This document shows positions 56,304 through 64,000 of a stretch of 64,000 nucleotides of DNA, piece by piece. Position 1 is the stretch's first letter. Each line of letters begins with the position of its first letter. Location of the stretch: assembly GCF_900156305.1 (NCBI RefSeq), contig NZ_FTPL01000002.1:310001-374000 (forward strand), in the 5' to 3' direction. The stretch comes from Edaphobacillus lindanitolerans (GTDB lineage Bacteria > Bacillota > Bacilli > Bacillales_A > Planococcaceae). A program made the translations under genes and the position numbers. A model generated the notes under the pieces. The model made no database searches and was not told the origin of the DNA. It saw nothing but the letters and a program-made list of their open reading frames with translations.

Positions 56304-57326
56304 CTAGTCATTGAGCAATAGAAGGCCTGTCCGTTTGTCATTGAAGAGTCGTTTAAACTGTTGCTCATAATCCAACTCATATTCCGTATGTTTCCCTTGC
56401 CCCACTTTCCGGACTGCGAACCGGTTGATGATGTTCCGGGCGTGTGTGGAACTTCTTAAGAGCAGGAGCTTCATACATTGCTTGACTGTGATTCGGTTGC
56501 TGATCAGAACAAAATAGGCAAGAAGCGTTTCTGCATATGGTTCTCGATGAACCGCATTGCAACTTGCGCAATTCCACGCTCGTTCCGTTTGCTTCGTCAA
56601 TCTGCCCCGGCATTTTGAGCATAGCGGACCGAGATAAAAATCTCTGTCTGTGAAACCATGCCTTTCGGAAAACGGAAAAGGAAGATAATGAACCTGCTGA
56701 CTTCGTATAACGGACGCAACGGTGTTAATCTCCCCTTTCTGCAGACAGGCAGGCTCTTGAAGCTTCGTTCGAATATATCTGCGAAGTTCTCTTGCTTTGA
56801 TCACCGGCAAGTTGGAGGGGATTTGCTCAATGATAGGGTGATTGGCAAATACGACTCTTCCGGAAATCGGAAGACGAATGTTATTTCTGTAAAGCAGCTC
56901 GGCCATATTCCCTATTTGATCATGCAACTGGGCAGCCGGACATTCCATCGAGGCAATGACCTGTCCGTTTTCGCTCAGTTTCTGCAACGACGCCGGCGAT
57001 GTGCAAAACTTGAGCCTGCCGGCGATTTGCTTGGTCTCAAGCAGAATTGCACCGCTTTTGAAGATCGCCAGTATGTCCACCTGGAATTGCTGGCCACCCG
57101 GCAACCGGAAGTTAAGATCATGAAGGATCTGGCACTCTTCCGGCAACAGGATTGAATGAAGCAGGCCGAGGACCCGGCGCTCACCTGCCATTCCGGCCTG
57201 ATGGTTGCTTAATTGCTTTCCGAGTTCATTTCGTTTCCTTTCATTGCCCCAAATCCGATGTGCGGCCTCCCTCAGCGCCCATTCCATGGCAAATGAATTC
57301 AAAGTCATCTCCCCCCGAGCCCCCAC
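56304..57326 (-). CDS. NERD-domain nuclease-like protein with zinc ribbon (copy B)
   Basis: 340 residues from a GTG at 57326 (an ATG at 57308, directly behind GGGGGGAG, and a TTG at 57302 are alternatives). NERD domain about 45-175: Asp in QFQVDILAIF and Glu-x-Lys in ILLETKQIAGRL. Zinc ribbon CSKC ... CASC at about 235-260, then a helical C-terminus that may hold a helix-turn-helix (THARNIINRFAVRKVG). Same architecture as the protein encoded at 29.5-30.5 kb, though sequences are well diverged. G+C is lower than in the neighbours. Flanked on both sides by arrays of the same 21-bp repeat in opposite orientation. Function unknown. Confidence 0.8.
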   Translation of the reverse strand: MGARGEMTLNSFAMEWALREAAHRIWGNERKRNELGKQLSNHQAGMAGERRVLGLLHSILLPEECQILHDLNFRLPGGQQFQVDILAIFKSGAILLETKQIAGRLKFCTSPASLQKLSENGQVIASMECPAAQLHDQIGNMAELLYRNNIRLPISGRVVFANHPIIEQIPSNLPVIKARELRRYIRTKLQEPACLQKGEINTVASVIRSQQVHYLPFPFSERHGFTDRDFYLGPLCSKCRGRLTKQTERAWNCASCNAVHREPYAETLLAYFVLISNRITVKQCMKLLLLRSSTHARNIINRFAVRKVGQGKHTEYELDYEQQFKRLFNDKRTGLLLLND

Positions 57327-57368
57327 TTTCCAGTTTTATTAACCATAGCATAAATTCGTTAACATTAT

Positions 57369-57473
57369 TAGAATAGTCAGTTTTAACTGTGAATAGATAG
57401 GATGCATCATTGAATAGACAGAAAGAGGCCTTGAATAGACAGAAAGCAACCGTGAATAGATAGAACCGTCTTA
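57369..57473. repeat. 21-bp tandem array on the 5' side of the NERD gene
   Basis: Four units at 57390, 57411, 57432 and 57453, exactly 21 bp apart, consensus TGAATAGAYAGAA-NNNNNNNN, plus a degenerate unit at 57369. The core is the reverse complement of the plus-strand core at 56198-56302, so the two arrays point outward from the gene. Confidence 0.88.
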
Positions 57474-57482
57474 GCGCATACA

Positions 57483-57517
57483 CAAAACCCCGCCGTACGT
57501 CATGCACGGCGGGGGCA
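57483..57517 (-). terminator. Terminator of valS
   Basis: CCCCGCCGT / ACGGCGGGG stem with an eight- to nine-base loop, then TTTTG on the minus strand, beginning seven bases after the valS stop. Confidence 0.85.
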
Positions 57518-57523
57518 TTCAAC

Positions 57524-60175
57524 TCAGAGTTCTTTCAGTTCCGCGATCCTTTTCTGGACGGCGTCGTATTTTTCCTGGTAGTCCTTTTGTTTGGCGCGTT
57601 CTTCATCGACGACATTGGCCGGCGCTTTGGAGATGAAGCGTTCGTTGGAGAGCTTGCCTTCGACGCGTTTGAGTTCGCCCTGCCATTTGCCGAGTTCTTT
57701 TTGCAGCCGTGCGAGTTCCTCGTCAATGTTGATGAGGCCTTCCAGCGGCATGAACAGTTCGGCGCCGGTGATGACGGCGCTCATGGATTTGCCCGGTGCT
57801 TCGAGGTCGCGTCCGATTTCGAGCTTCTCCGGATTGCAGAAGCGCTCGAGGTAGTCGCGGTTGCCGTCGAGTGCCGCCTGCGTCGCCTCGTCGTGCGTGC
57901 GGATGATCAGTGCGACTTTCTTGCTCATCGGCGTATTCACTTCCGCGCGGATGTTCCGGACGGCCTTGATCGCATCCATCAGATGCTTCATGTCGTCCGC
58001 ACGGCCTTCATCGGAAAGAGAAGGATCCGCAACCGGCCATTTGGCCACGGTGATGGACTCGCCTTCATGCGGGAGATTCTGCCAGATCTCCTCGGTAAGG
58101 AACGGCATGAACGGGTGCAGCAGGCGCATCGTGTTGTCGAGGACGTAGGCGAGAATCGAGCGCGTCGTTTTCTTCGCCGCTTCGTCTTCCCCGTAGAGCG
58201 GCAGCTTCGCCATTTCGATGTACCAGTCACAGAAGTCATCCCAGATGAAGTTATACAGGGCGCGTCCGACTTCGCCGAACTCATACTTGTCGGCGAGCTT
58301 CGTGACCGTCTCGATCGTTTCGTTGAGGCGCGTCAGGATCCAAGCATCGGCTGCGGATTTCTTGCCGCCGAGGTCAATCTCATCGAACGTCATTCCGTCC
58401 ATGTTCATCAGCGCAAAACGGGACGCGTTCCAGATCTTGTTCGCAAAGTTCCAGACCGCCTCGACTTTCTCATTGGAGAAGCGGAGATCCTGGCCCGGCG
58501 AAGAACCGGTCGCGAGGAAGTAGCGGAGCGAATCGGCCCCGTACTGGTCGATTACATCCATCGGGTCCACGCCGTTGCCGAGCGATTTCGACATCTTGCG
58601 TCCGTCTTCCGCGCGGACGAGTCCGTGGATGAGCACATCCTCGAACGGGCGCTTGCCGGTGAATTCGATTCCCTGGAAGATCATGCGCGACACCCAGAAG
58701 AAGATGATGTCATAGCCCGTGACCAGCACGTCGGTCGGGTAGTAGCGCTTGAATTCCTCGTTGTCCTCATCCGGCCAGCCCATCGTCGAGAACGGCCAGA
58801 GCGCGGACGAGAACCAGGTGTCGAGCACGTCTTCATCCTGATGCCAGTTCTCCGGATCGGCCGGCGCTTCCATGCCGACATGGACTTCGCCGGTTTCATT
58901 GTGGTACCAGGCCGGGATCCGGTGGCCCCACCATAGCTGGCGGGAGATGCACCAGTCGCGGATGTTCTCCATCCAGTTGAGGTACGTCTTCTCGAATCGC
59001 TCCGGAACGAAGTTGACTTTCCCTTCGCCCTTCTGCAGTTCGATCGCCTCGTCTGCGAGCGGCTGCATCTTGACGAACCACTGCGTCGACAAATACGGCT
59101 CGACGACCGCGCCGCTCCGCTCGGAATGGCCGACCGAATGCGGGTGCTCTTCGATCTCGAACAGGACGCCCATGTCCTGCAGGTCCTTGACGATCGCTTT
59201 CCGGCATTCGAACCGGTCCATGCCTTCGTACTTGCCGGCACGGCCGTTCATCGTGCCGTCCTCGTTCATGACGAGCACGCGCTCGAGATTGTGGCGGTTG
59301 CCGATTTCAAAGTCGTTCGGGTCATGCGCCGGCGTGATCTTGACGGCGCCGCTGCCGAATTCCATGTCAACGTAGTCATCTGCAACGATCGGGATTTCAC
59401 GGCCCACAATCGGAAGAGTGACCGTCTTCCCGATGAGGTGCTTGTAGCGTTCGTCTTCCGGATGGACGGCGACGGCCGTGTCCCCGAGCATCGTTTCCGG
59501 ACGGGTCGTCGCAATCTCGATCGAACCCGTGCCATCCGCGAGCGGGTATCGCATATGATAGAAGGCACCCTGTACGTCCTTGTAAATGACTTCGATGTCG
59601 GACAGGGCGGTCTTCGTTTTCGGATCCCAGTTGATGATGTACTCGCCCCGGTAAATCAGGCCCTTTTCGTACAGCTTGACGAACACGGTACGGACCGCTT
59701 CCGACAGCCCGTCATCGAGCGTGAAGCGCTCACGGGAATAGTCGAGGCCGAGGCCGAGCTTCGACCACTGCTTGCGGATGTGGCCGGCGTATTCCTCTTT
59801 CCATTTCCATGTTTCTTCTACGAACTTCTCGCGGCCGAGGTCGTAGCGGGACTTCCCTTCCTCGCGAAGCTTTCCTTCGACCTTCGCCTGCGTCGCGATG
59901 CCCGCGTGGTCCATGCCCGGGAGCCAGAGCGCGTCATAGCCCTGCATCCGCTTCATGCGGATGAGGATGTCCTGGAGCGTCGTATCCCATGCATGCCCGA
60001 GGTGCAGCTTGCCCGTTACGTTCGGCGGCGGGATGACGATCGTATACGGATCCTTGCCGCTTTCCGGCTGCGCCTCGAAAAATTTGCCCTGCACCCACCA
60101 CTCATAGCGTCCCTGCTCGATCGACTGCGGGTCGTACTTCGTCGGCATCGACGGCTGCTGATTGTTCTGTTCCAT
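57524..60175 (-). CDS. valS: Valyl-tRNA synthetase
   Basis: Charges tRNA-Val (class I). 883 residues: HIGH-type motif KLHLGHAW, editing domain ([17 protein letters not shown]), KMSKS in [14 protein letters not shown], anticodon-binding domain, and the C-terminal coiled coil ([24 protein letters not shown]). Controlled by its own T-box leader, followed by a strong terminator, so it is a single-gene unit separated from folC. Confidence 0.97.
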   Translation of the reverse strand: MEQNNQQPSMPTKYDPQSIEQGRYEWWVQGKFFEAQPESGKDPYTIVIPPPNVTGKLHLGHAWDTTLQDILIRMKRMQGYDALWLPGMDHAGIATQAKVEGKLREEGKSRYDLGREKFVEETWKWKEEYAGHIRKQWSKLGLGLDYSRERFTLDDGLSEAVRTVFVKLYEKGLIYRGEYIINWDPKTKTALSDIEVIYKDVQGAFYHMRYPLADGTGSIEIATTRPETMLGDTAVAVHPEDERYKHLIGKTVTLPIVGREIPIVADDYVDMEFGSGAVKITPAHDPNDFEIGNRHNLERVLVMNEDGTMNGRAGKYEGMDRFECRKAIVKDLQDMGVLFEIEEHPHSVGHSERSGAVVEPYLSTQWFVKMQPLADEAIELQKGEGKVNFVPERFEKTYLNWMENIRDWCISRQLWWGHRIPAWYHNETGEVHVGMEAPADPENWHQDEDVLDTWFSSALWPFSTMGWPDEDNEEFKRYYPTDVLVTGYDIIFFWVSRMIFQGIEFTGKRPFEDVLIHGLVRAEDGRKMSKSLGNGVDPMDVIDQYGADSLRYFLATGSSPGQDLRFSNEKVEAVWNFANKIWNASRFALMNMDGMTFDEIDLGGKKSAADAWILTRLNETIETVTKLADKYEFGEVGRALYNFIWDDFCDWYIEMAKLPLYGEDEAAKKTTRSILAYVLDNTMRLLHPFMPFLTEEIWQNLPHEGESITVAKWPVADPSLSDEGRADDMKHLMDAIKAVRNIRAEVNTPMSKKVALIIRTHDEATQAALDGNRDYLERFCNPEKLEIGRDLEAPGKSMSAVITGAELFMPLEGLINIDEELARLQKELGKWQGELKRVEGKLSNERFISKAPANVVDEERAKQKDYQEKYDAVQKRIAELKEL

Positions 60176-60207
60176 CGGTTCTCCTCCTTTTCACTTTCCG
60201 GGAAATC

Positions 60208-60450
60208 AAAAAACCCTCCGTCCTGGATAAAGGACGAAGGGCTGATTTCGCGGTACCACCTTTAGTTCCGACACGCAAAGGGAAGCGGCCGGCGCTCAAT
60301 ACGATAACGGTCTGGGACCGGCGCTCCGCTACTGTCTTCACGGAGGCTGCTCGCGGGCGACATTCGGACGGCGCTGCCGGGGGCTCTCACCTTTTACCCC
60401 CTCTCTGAAGACAGCATCCGGGCCTACTCTTCCCGTTCGATGCATCGTTA
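60208..60450 (-). promoter_or_regulatory. T-box leader of valS
   Basis: T-box sequence AAAGGTGGTACCGCG at about 60263-60249 (minus strand). A terminator follows: CCTTCGTCC/GGACGGAGG arms at 60242-60208 and TTTTTTG. Stem I has an AGTAGG motif, and the specifier loop reads GAATGTCG; the codon GTC at 60361-60359 is a valine codon in the expected place and is followed by a purine. Confidence 0.92.
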
Positions 60451-60462
60451 TCCATTTCGTTC

Positions 60463-60491
60463 ATTGTACAAAACCGGCGAAGGCAAGTCAA
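60463..60491 (-). promoter_or_regulatory. Sigma-A promoter of valS
   Basis: Minus-strand TTGACT (60491-60486), 17-base spacer, TACAAT (60468-60463), just before the T-box Stem I. Confidence 0.72.
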
Positions 60492-60512
60492 CCGCCGAAA
60501 GGAGTGATCATC

Positions 60513-60704
60513 ATGAGAAGAAACTACAACCCCTATCTTCTGCCGACCTGCCTGAGGAAGATCCGGTTCTACTGCAAAGCCATCATCATTCCGATCTGCT
60601 GCTTCCAGCTCATCCGGCTCCTCATCGTACCGACGACGGGCGACTTCCTCCTCCTTGTCGTGTTAGTCGGAATCGCTTTCGCTTTTCACAAAGATTTTAT
60701 ATGA
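60513..60704 (+). CDS. Small predicted membrane protein
   Basis: 63 residues, MRRNYNPYLLPTCLRKIRFY followed by two hydrophobic stretches (AIIIPICCFQLIRLLIV and FLLLVVLVGIAFAF). The ribosome site GAAAGGAGTG is strong and well spaced from the ATG. The 3' end overlaps the end of the convergent SpoVID-like gene by 42 bases, and its 5' side is divergent from valS. I do not recognise a characterised family; the basic N-terminus and two helices suggest a small inner-membrane protein. Confidence 0.6.
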   Translation: MRRNYNPYLLPTCLRKIRFYCKAIIIPICCFQLIRLLIVPTTGDFLLLVVLVGIAFAFHKDFI

Positions 60705-61418
60705 GGGATAGGAAAACACCGTATACGTGTCTTCCAGCCCGGCGATGAACGCCTTAGCCTCATCCGGTGCATCCGGCATGGACACATCGTCTGCACGGGC
60801 CGCGCCTGTCGGCGACTCCGCATAAGGAGATTCCGCCGCATAGGCCGTCCGCTCCGGTGCCGGCTGCTCTGCAACGACCGCCTTCAGCGGCGCTTCTGCC
60901 TTTTCCTCAGGAACGGCGGAGGCCTTTTCTTTTGGAGCTGCCGCCAGTTCTTCCCGAGCCGGCTGCTTCTCCTCCTGTGACACTGCACGTTCTTCTTTCC
61001 GTACCTCTGCATGGTCTTCTTCCGATTCGGCGTCCCACTCGCAGTCCACTTTCCATGAAACACAGAACGCGCCGTCATCCATCACATGCGCCCGGACGTC
61101 ATGCGCCTTCAGCGAGGCAGCTTCCGTTTTGTCCGCCGGCAAATCGATGTAGAGCGGGACGGCATATTCAAAGTAACCCGTTTCCCCGTCCATCTCGATC
61201 TCTTCGACCATCGTCGCGCCTTCCGGCAACTGGGCGGCCTCTTCCCCCTCAAACACAGTCATGCACGTCATGTGGTAAACACCCGTGAGCCGGTATGAAT
61301 TGTCCGTCCGCTCATCCGAATACTGCGGCGTCACGTTCACCGACTCCGCCCGGACCGGCTCCCCGCAAGACTGCGGAAACCGGAACGTCTGCTCCATCGA
61401 CCAAGTCGACATCCCCAT
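60663..61418 (-). CDS. SpoVID-like spore coat protein, shortened (no LysM)
   Basis: 251 residues. The first 120 or so resemble the N-terminal domain of SpoVID (FRFPQSCGEPVRAESVNVTP, YRLTGVYHMTCMTVF, FEYAVPLYIDLPADK), followed by a Glu/Ala/Lys-rich linker and a short end (YTVFSYPSYKIFVKSESDSD). SpoVID directs coat encasement and normally ends in a LysM domain; here the frame stops where LysM would begin, and no LysM appears in the other frames. It is placed between hemL and valS, exactly as spoVID in B. subtilis. The ATG at 61418 follows GAAGGAGGAG. A CATATACT element upstream (about 61460) may be a sigma-E -10. Identification rests on position plus weak similarity. Confidence 0.6.
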   Translation of the reverse strand: MGMSTWSMEQTFRFPQSCGEPVRAESVNVTPQYSDERTDNSYRLTGVYHMTCMTVFEGEEAAQLPEGATMVEEIEMDGETGYFEYAVPLYIDLPADKTEAASLKAHDVRAHVMDDGAFCVSWKVDCEWDAESEEDHAEVRKEERAVSQEEKQPAREELAAAPKEKASAVPEEKAEAPLKAVVAEQPAPERTAYAAESPYAESPTGAARADDVSMPDAPDEAKAFIAGLEDTYTVFSYPSYKIFVKSESDSD

Positions 61419-61576
61419 CTGCCTCTCCTCCTTCAAAAAATCCGCATACCGGAGTATATGCGCGGACAGGCAAGGTTATGGCGAATCCATTTAATTTGGA
61501 CGGCACCCCGTATTGCATCACTGCCGGAGGGACGGCAGGTGGCGGGCATGCAAAAACCGGACAATCAGACCGCAAA

Positions 61577-61615
61577 CAAAAAACAGGTACGGACCCTCAA
61601 CGGACTCCGTACCTG
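61577..61615 (-). terminator. Terminator of the hem operon after hemL
   Basis: CAGGTACGGA / TCCGTACCTG stem with a 12-base loop and TTTTTTG on the minus strand, 12 bases after the hemL stop. Confidence 0.88.
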
Positions 61616-61626
61616 CTTTCATCTTA

Positions 61627-62919
61627 TTATCGCTTCAGCTGGCGGAACACCTTATGGAAGGCTTCGACCGTGCGCGCGATATGTTCTTCGGTGTGTGCCA
61701 TCGACAGGAAGACGCCTTCGAACTGGGACGGCGGGAGGAAGATGCCTTCCTCTGCCATCAGTGAGTAATATTTGCCGAACAGCTCCAGATCGGATGTCCG
61801 GGCGCTGTCGAAATCGGTAACGTCCTCGTTCGTCAGGAAATAGCCGATCATCGAGCCTGCACGGTTCACCGTGTGCGGAATATTGTTCGATTCGGCCGCT
61901 TCGCGGAAACCGGCTTCAAGCTGGTCACCCAGTTTCTTGAAATGGTCGTACGATTCCGGCGTGAGCTTCTTGAGGGTGGCAAGCCCCGCGCTCATGGCGA
62001 GCGGGTTCCCGGACAGTGTGCCGGCCTGGTAGATCGGACCGCTCGGGGCGACCTGTTCCATAATTTCGCGCTTGCCGCCGAATGCACCGACCGGAAGGCC
62101 GCCGCCGATGACTTTTCCGAGGCACGTCAGGTCCGGCGTCACGCCGAAATGACCCTGTCCGGAGTTGTAGCCGACGCGGAAACCGGTCATGACTTCGTCG
62201 AAGATCAGGAGGGTGCCGTTCTGTTCGGTCAGTTCACGGAGCCCCTCGAGGAAGCCCGGCTGCGGCGGGACGACGCCCATGTTGCCTGCGACAGGCTCGA
62301 CGATGACTGCGGCGAGGTCCTCGCCATAGTTTTCGAACGCCGTGCGGACGGCTTCGAGATCGTTGTAGGCGACCGTGATCGTGTTGCCTGCAATCGATGC
62401 CGGGACGCCTGGGCTGTCCGGAAGACCGAGCGTGGCGACGCCGGAGCCTGCCTTGATGAGCAGGGAATCGCCGTGGCCGTGATAGCAGCCTTCGAATTTG
62501 AGGATTTTGTCACGGCCGGTGACACCGCGTGCCACGCGCAGGGCGCTCATCGTCGCTTCCGTGCCGGATGAGACCATGCGGAGCATCTCGATGGACGGCA
62601 CCCGTTCCACGACGAGCTTGGCCAGTTCGTTCTCCACGAGTGTGGAGGCGCCGAAGCTGGAGCCGCGGGTAGCCTGGTCCTGGATGGCGCGCACGACATC
62701 CTCGTCGGTATGGCCGAGGATGAGCGGACCCCAGGACAGGACGTAGTCGATGTATTCATTGCCGTCGATGTCTTTGATGATCGCGCCTTTGCCTTCGGAC
62801 ATGAAGATCGGGTCCATGTCGACTGCCTTGAATGCACGGACCGGCGAGTTGACGCCGCCCGGCATCAGGTTGACGGCCTCCCTGTAGGCCTGTTGGGACT
62901 TTTCGTATGAACGAGCCAA
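61627..62919 (-). CDS. hemL: Glutamate-1-semialdehyde 2,1-aminomutase
   Basis: Forms 5-aminolevulinate in the C5 heme pathway. 430 residues, PLP-dependent class III aminotransferase fold: [54 protein letters not shown], and the PLP lysine in [17 protein letters not shown]. It starts one base after the hemB stop; hemD-hemB-hemL is the standard Bacillales order. Confidence 0.97.
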   Translation of the reverse strand: MARSYEKSQQAYREAVNLMPGGVNSPVRAFKAVDMDPIFMSEGKGAIIKDIDGNEYIDYVLSWGPLILGHTDEDVVRAIQDQATRGSSFGASTLVENELAKLVVERVPSIEMLRMVSSGTEATMSALRVARGVTGRDKILKFEGCYHGHGDSLLIKAGSGVATLGLPDSPGVPASIAGNTITVAYNDLEAVRTAFENYGEDLAAVIVEPVAGNMGVVPPQPGFLEGLRELTEQNGTLLIFDEVMTGFRVGYNSGQGHFGVTPDLTCLGKVIGGGLPVGAFGGKREIMEQVAPSGPIYQAGTLSGNPLAMSAGLATLKKLTPESYDHFKKLGDQLEAGFREAAESNNIPHTVNRAGSMIGYFLTNEDVTDFDSARTSDLELFGKYYSLMAEEGIFLPPSQFEGVFLSMAHTEEHIARTVEAFHKVFRQLKR

Positions 62920-62920
62920 A

Positions 62921-63901
62921 TCAGTTCCCCTCCATATAGCGTACCGCGTCCTTCGCGAAGTACGTGATGATCATGTCGGCGCCTGCCCGCTTCATGCCGG
63001 TGAGCGTCTCCATGACGATTCTCTCCTCATCGACCCAGCCGTTCTGCGCGGCGGCCTTGATCATGGCATACTCGCCGCTGACGTTGTAGGCGACGAGCGG
63101 AAGACCCGAGAAGTCCTTCACCTCTCGCATGATGTCCATGTAGGCGAGCGATGGCTTCACGATGAGCATGTCTGCGCCTTCTTCGATGTCGGACTTGGCT
63201 TCTCGGATGGCCTCCAGGCGGTTCGCCGGGTCCATCTGGTAAGTCTTGCGGTCGCCGAACTGCGGTGAGCTGCCGGCCGCTTCGCGGAACGGTCCGTAAT
63301 AGGCCGATGCATATTTAACCGCATACGACATGACCGGAACGTCTTCGAAGCCCGCTTCGTCGAGTGCATGGCGGATGACCGAGACGAATCCGTCCATCAT
63401 GTTCGACGGGGCGATGATGTCGGCTCCGGCCTTCGCCTGGCTCACCGCCGTCCTTGCAAGCAGGTCGAGCGACGGATCGTTCAGGATCTTGCCGCCCTCG
63501 ATCACGCCGCAGTGGCCGTGATCGGTGTATTCACACAGGCAGGTGTCGGCAATGACGAGCAGTTCCGGATGGCGCTCCTTCGCGAGGCGGGTCGCTTCCT
63601 GCACAATCCCGTGGTCGTGGTAGGCCCCCGTCCCTTCCGCATCTTTGTCGGCAGGAACGCCGAACAGGATGATTGCCGGAATTCCGAGCGAGACGATCTC
63701 ATCCAGCTCTTCCCCGAGAAGGTCGAGCGAAAGATTGAAGACGCCCGGCATCGAGCTCACTTCCTGGCGGATGTTCTCACCTTCCGCGATGAACAGCGGG
63801 TAGATGAGGTCTTCTTTCTGCAGTTTCGTTTCCCGGACCATGGAGCGCATCGCTTCCGAAGTTCGGAGGCGGCGGTGGCGTGAGAATTGAAGTGGATTCA
63901 T
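62921..63901 (-). CDS. hemB: Delta-aminolevulinic acid dehydratase (porphobilinogen synthase)
   Basis: Condenses two 5-aminolevulinate to porphobilinogen. 326 residues; zinc-type metal motif [15 protein letters not shown] with three Cys, and the two active-site lysines in [12 protein letters not shown] and [11 protein letters not shown]. The ATG overlaps the hemD stop (ATGA). Confidence 0.97.
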   Translation of the reverse strand: MNPLQFSRHRRLRTSEAMRSMVRETKLQKEDLIYPLFIAEGENIRQEVSSMPGVFNLSLDLLGEELDEIVSLGIPAIILFGVPADKDAEGTGAYHDHGIVQEATRLAKERHPELLVIADTCLCEYTDHGHCGVIEGGKILNDPSLDLLARTAVSQAKAGADIIAPSNMMDGFVSVIRHALDEAGFEDVPVMSYAVKYASAYYGPFREAAGSSPQFGDRKTYQMDPANRLEAIREAKSDIEEGADMLIVKPSLAYMDIMREVKDFSGLPLVAYNVSGEYAMIKAAAQNGWVDEERIVMETLTGMKRAGADMIITYFAKDAVRYMEGN

Positions 63902-64000
63902 GAGATTCCTTCCTTTCGGTTGCGAAGTTCTTGCACCAGATCGAGCAGTGTATATTTGGCCGGCGTGACATCCGCCCGGACGCCCACCTCATGGAGGGCC
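63898..64000 (-). CDS. hemD: Uroporphyrinogen-III synthase, C-terminal end (partial)
   Basis: The last 33 codons are inside the window: [20 protein letters not shown] and [13 protein letters not shown], then a stop overlapping the hemB start. The xxxxGVxxxVxPxxYTxxxLV pattern is the usual HemD ending, and the position before hemB agrees. The gene continues past base 64000. Confidence 0.85.
   Translation of the reverse strand, partial: ALHEVGVRADVTPAKYTLLDLVQELRNRKEGIS

Noticed and set aside
56177-57473. Insertion sequence ends around the NERD gene
   Set aside because: The outward-pointing arrays are multi-unit tandem repeats, no target-site duplication was evident by eye, and the protein has no transposase motif; kept as a repeat-nuclease locus instead.
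57587-58936. 449-codon plus-strand frame opposite valS
   Set aside because: Antisense shadow of valS, same biased composition as other shadows.
60481-60662. Frameshifted LysM domain downstream of the SpoVID-like gene
   Set aside because: I read the downstream sequence in the frame continuing past the stop and saw acidic, non-LysM sequence; the area is taken by the small plus-strand gene.

Overview
The window looks like chromosomal core of a Gram-positive, endospore-forming member of the Bacillales. The gene order hisS-aspS / dtd-relA-apt-recJ / secDF / yajC-tgt-queA-ruvB-ruvA / safA / niaR / pheA-pheB-obg-spo0B-rpmA-prp-rplU-spoIVFB-spoIVFA / minD-minC-mreD-mreC-mreB-radC-maf / comC / folC-valS / hemL-hemB-hemD follows the Bacillus subtilis arrangement. 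The DNA is clearly G+C rich for this order and the cluster composition (type IV pilus genes between comC and folC, a shortened SpoVID) suggests a Planococcaceae/Caryophanaceae-type organism such as Bhargavaea; the genus is an inference. Almost every gene is on the minus strand. Plus-strand exceptions are the SH3b amidase, spoVB, niaR, an ATP-grasp pair and one small membrane protein.

Layout. 1-4.7 kb: aspS (partial), hisS with a T-box leader, a cell-wall amidase and dtd. 4.7-15 kb: relA, apt, recJ, lapA, secDF, comN, spoVB, a DUF421 protein. 15.7-20 kb: yajC-tgt-queA-ruvB-ruvA. 20-22.5 kb: spore-coat gene safA with a kinase-like gene behind it. 22.6-30 kb: niaR, pheA-pheB, obg-spo0B, the rplU-prp-rpmA operon with an L21-type leader, and spoIVFAB. 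30.7-36 kb: the mreBCD-minCD shape/division operon, radC, maf and a SpoIIB-position gene. 37-49.5 kb: a complete Gram-positive type IV pilus operon (minor pilins, PilX/adhesin-like protein, VanW-like protein, PilB, PilT, PilC, major pilin, PilM, PilN, PilO, prepilin peptidase). 49.6-53 kb: two tandem membrane diguanylate cyclases. The PilB N-terminus carries two MshEN-like c-di-GMP-binding motifs, so the cyclases and the pilus probably form one regulatory unit. 53-64 kb: folC, an inserted block (two ATP-grasp ligases and a NERD nuclease gene), valS with T-box, a shortened SpoVID-like gene, and hemL-hemB-hemD.

The most unusual structure is a set of short, strictly periodic tandem arrays (20-23 bp per unit, a conserved 9-13 bp core and a variable remainder) lying between genes. 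Two of the five sites sit next to the window's only two NERD-domain, zinc-ribbon nuclease genes (29.5-30.5 kb and 56.3-57.3 kb). At the second site the gene is flanked on both sides by arrays of the same core in inverted orientation. Related or similar arrays without a nuclease gene lie upstream of ruvA (about 20.2 kb) and between ruvA and ruvB (about 19.3 kb). I propose a repeat/nuclease partnership, possibly a non-autonomous repeat family maintained or spread by the NERD protein; this is a hypothesis from sequence alone. No tRNA, rRNA, transposase or cas gene was seen.
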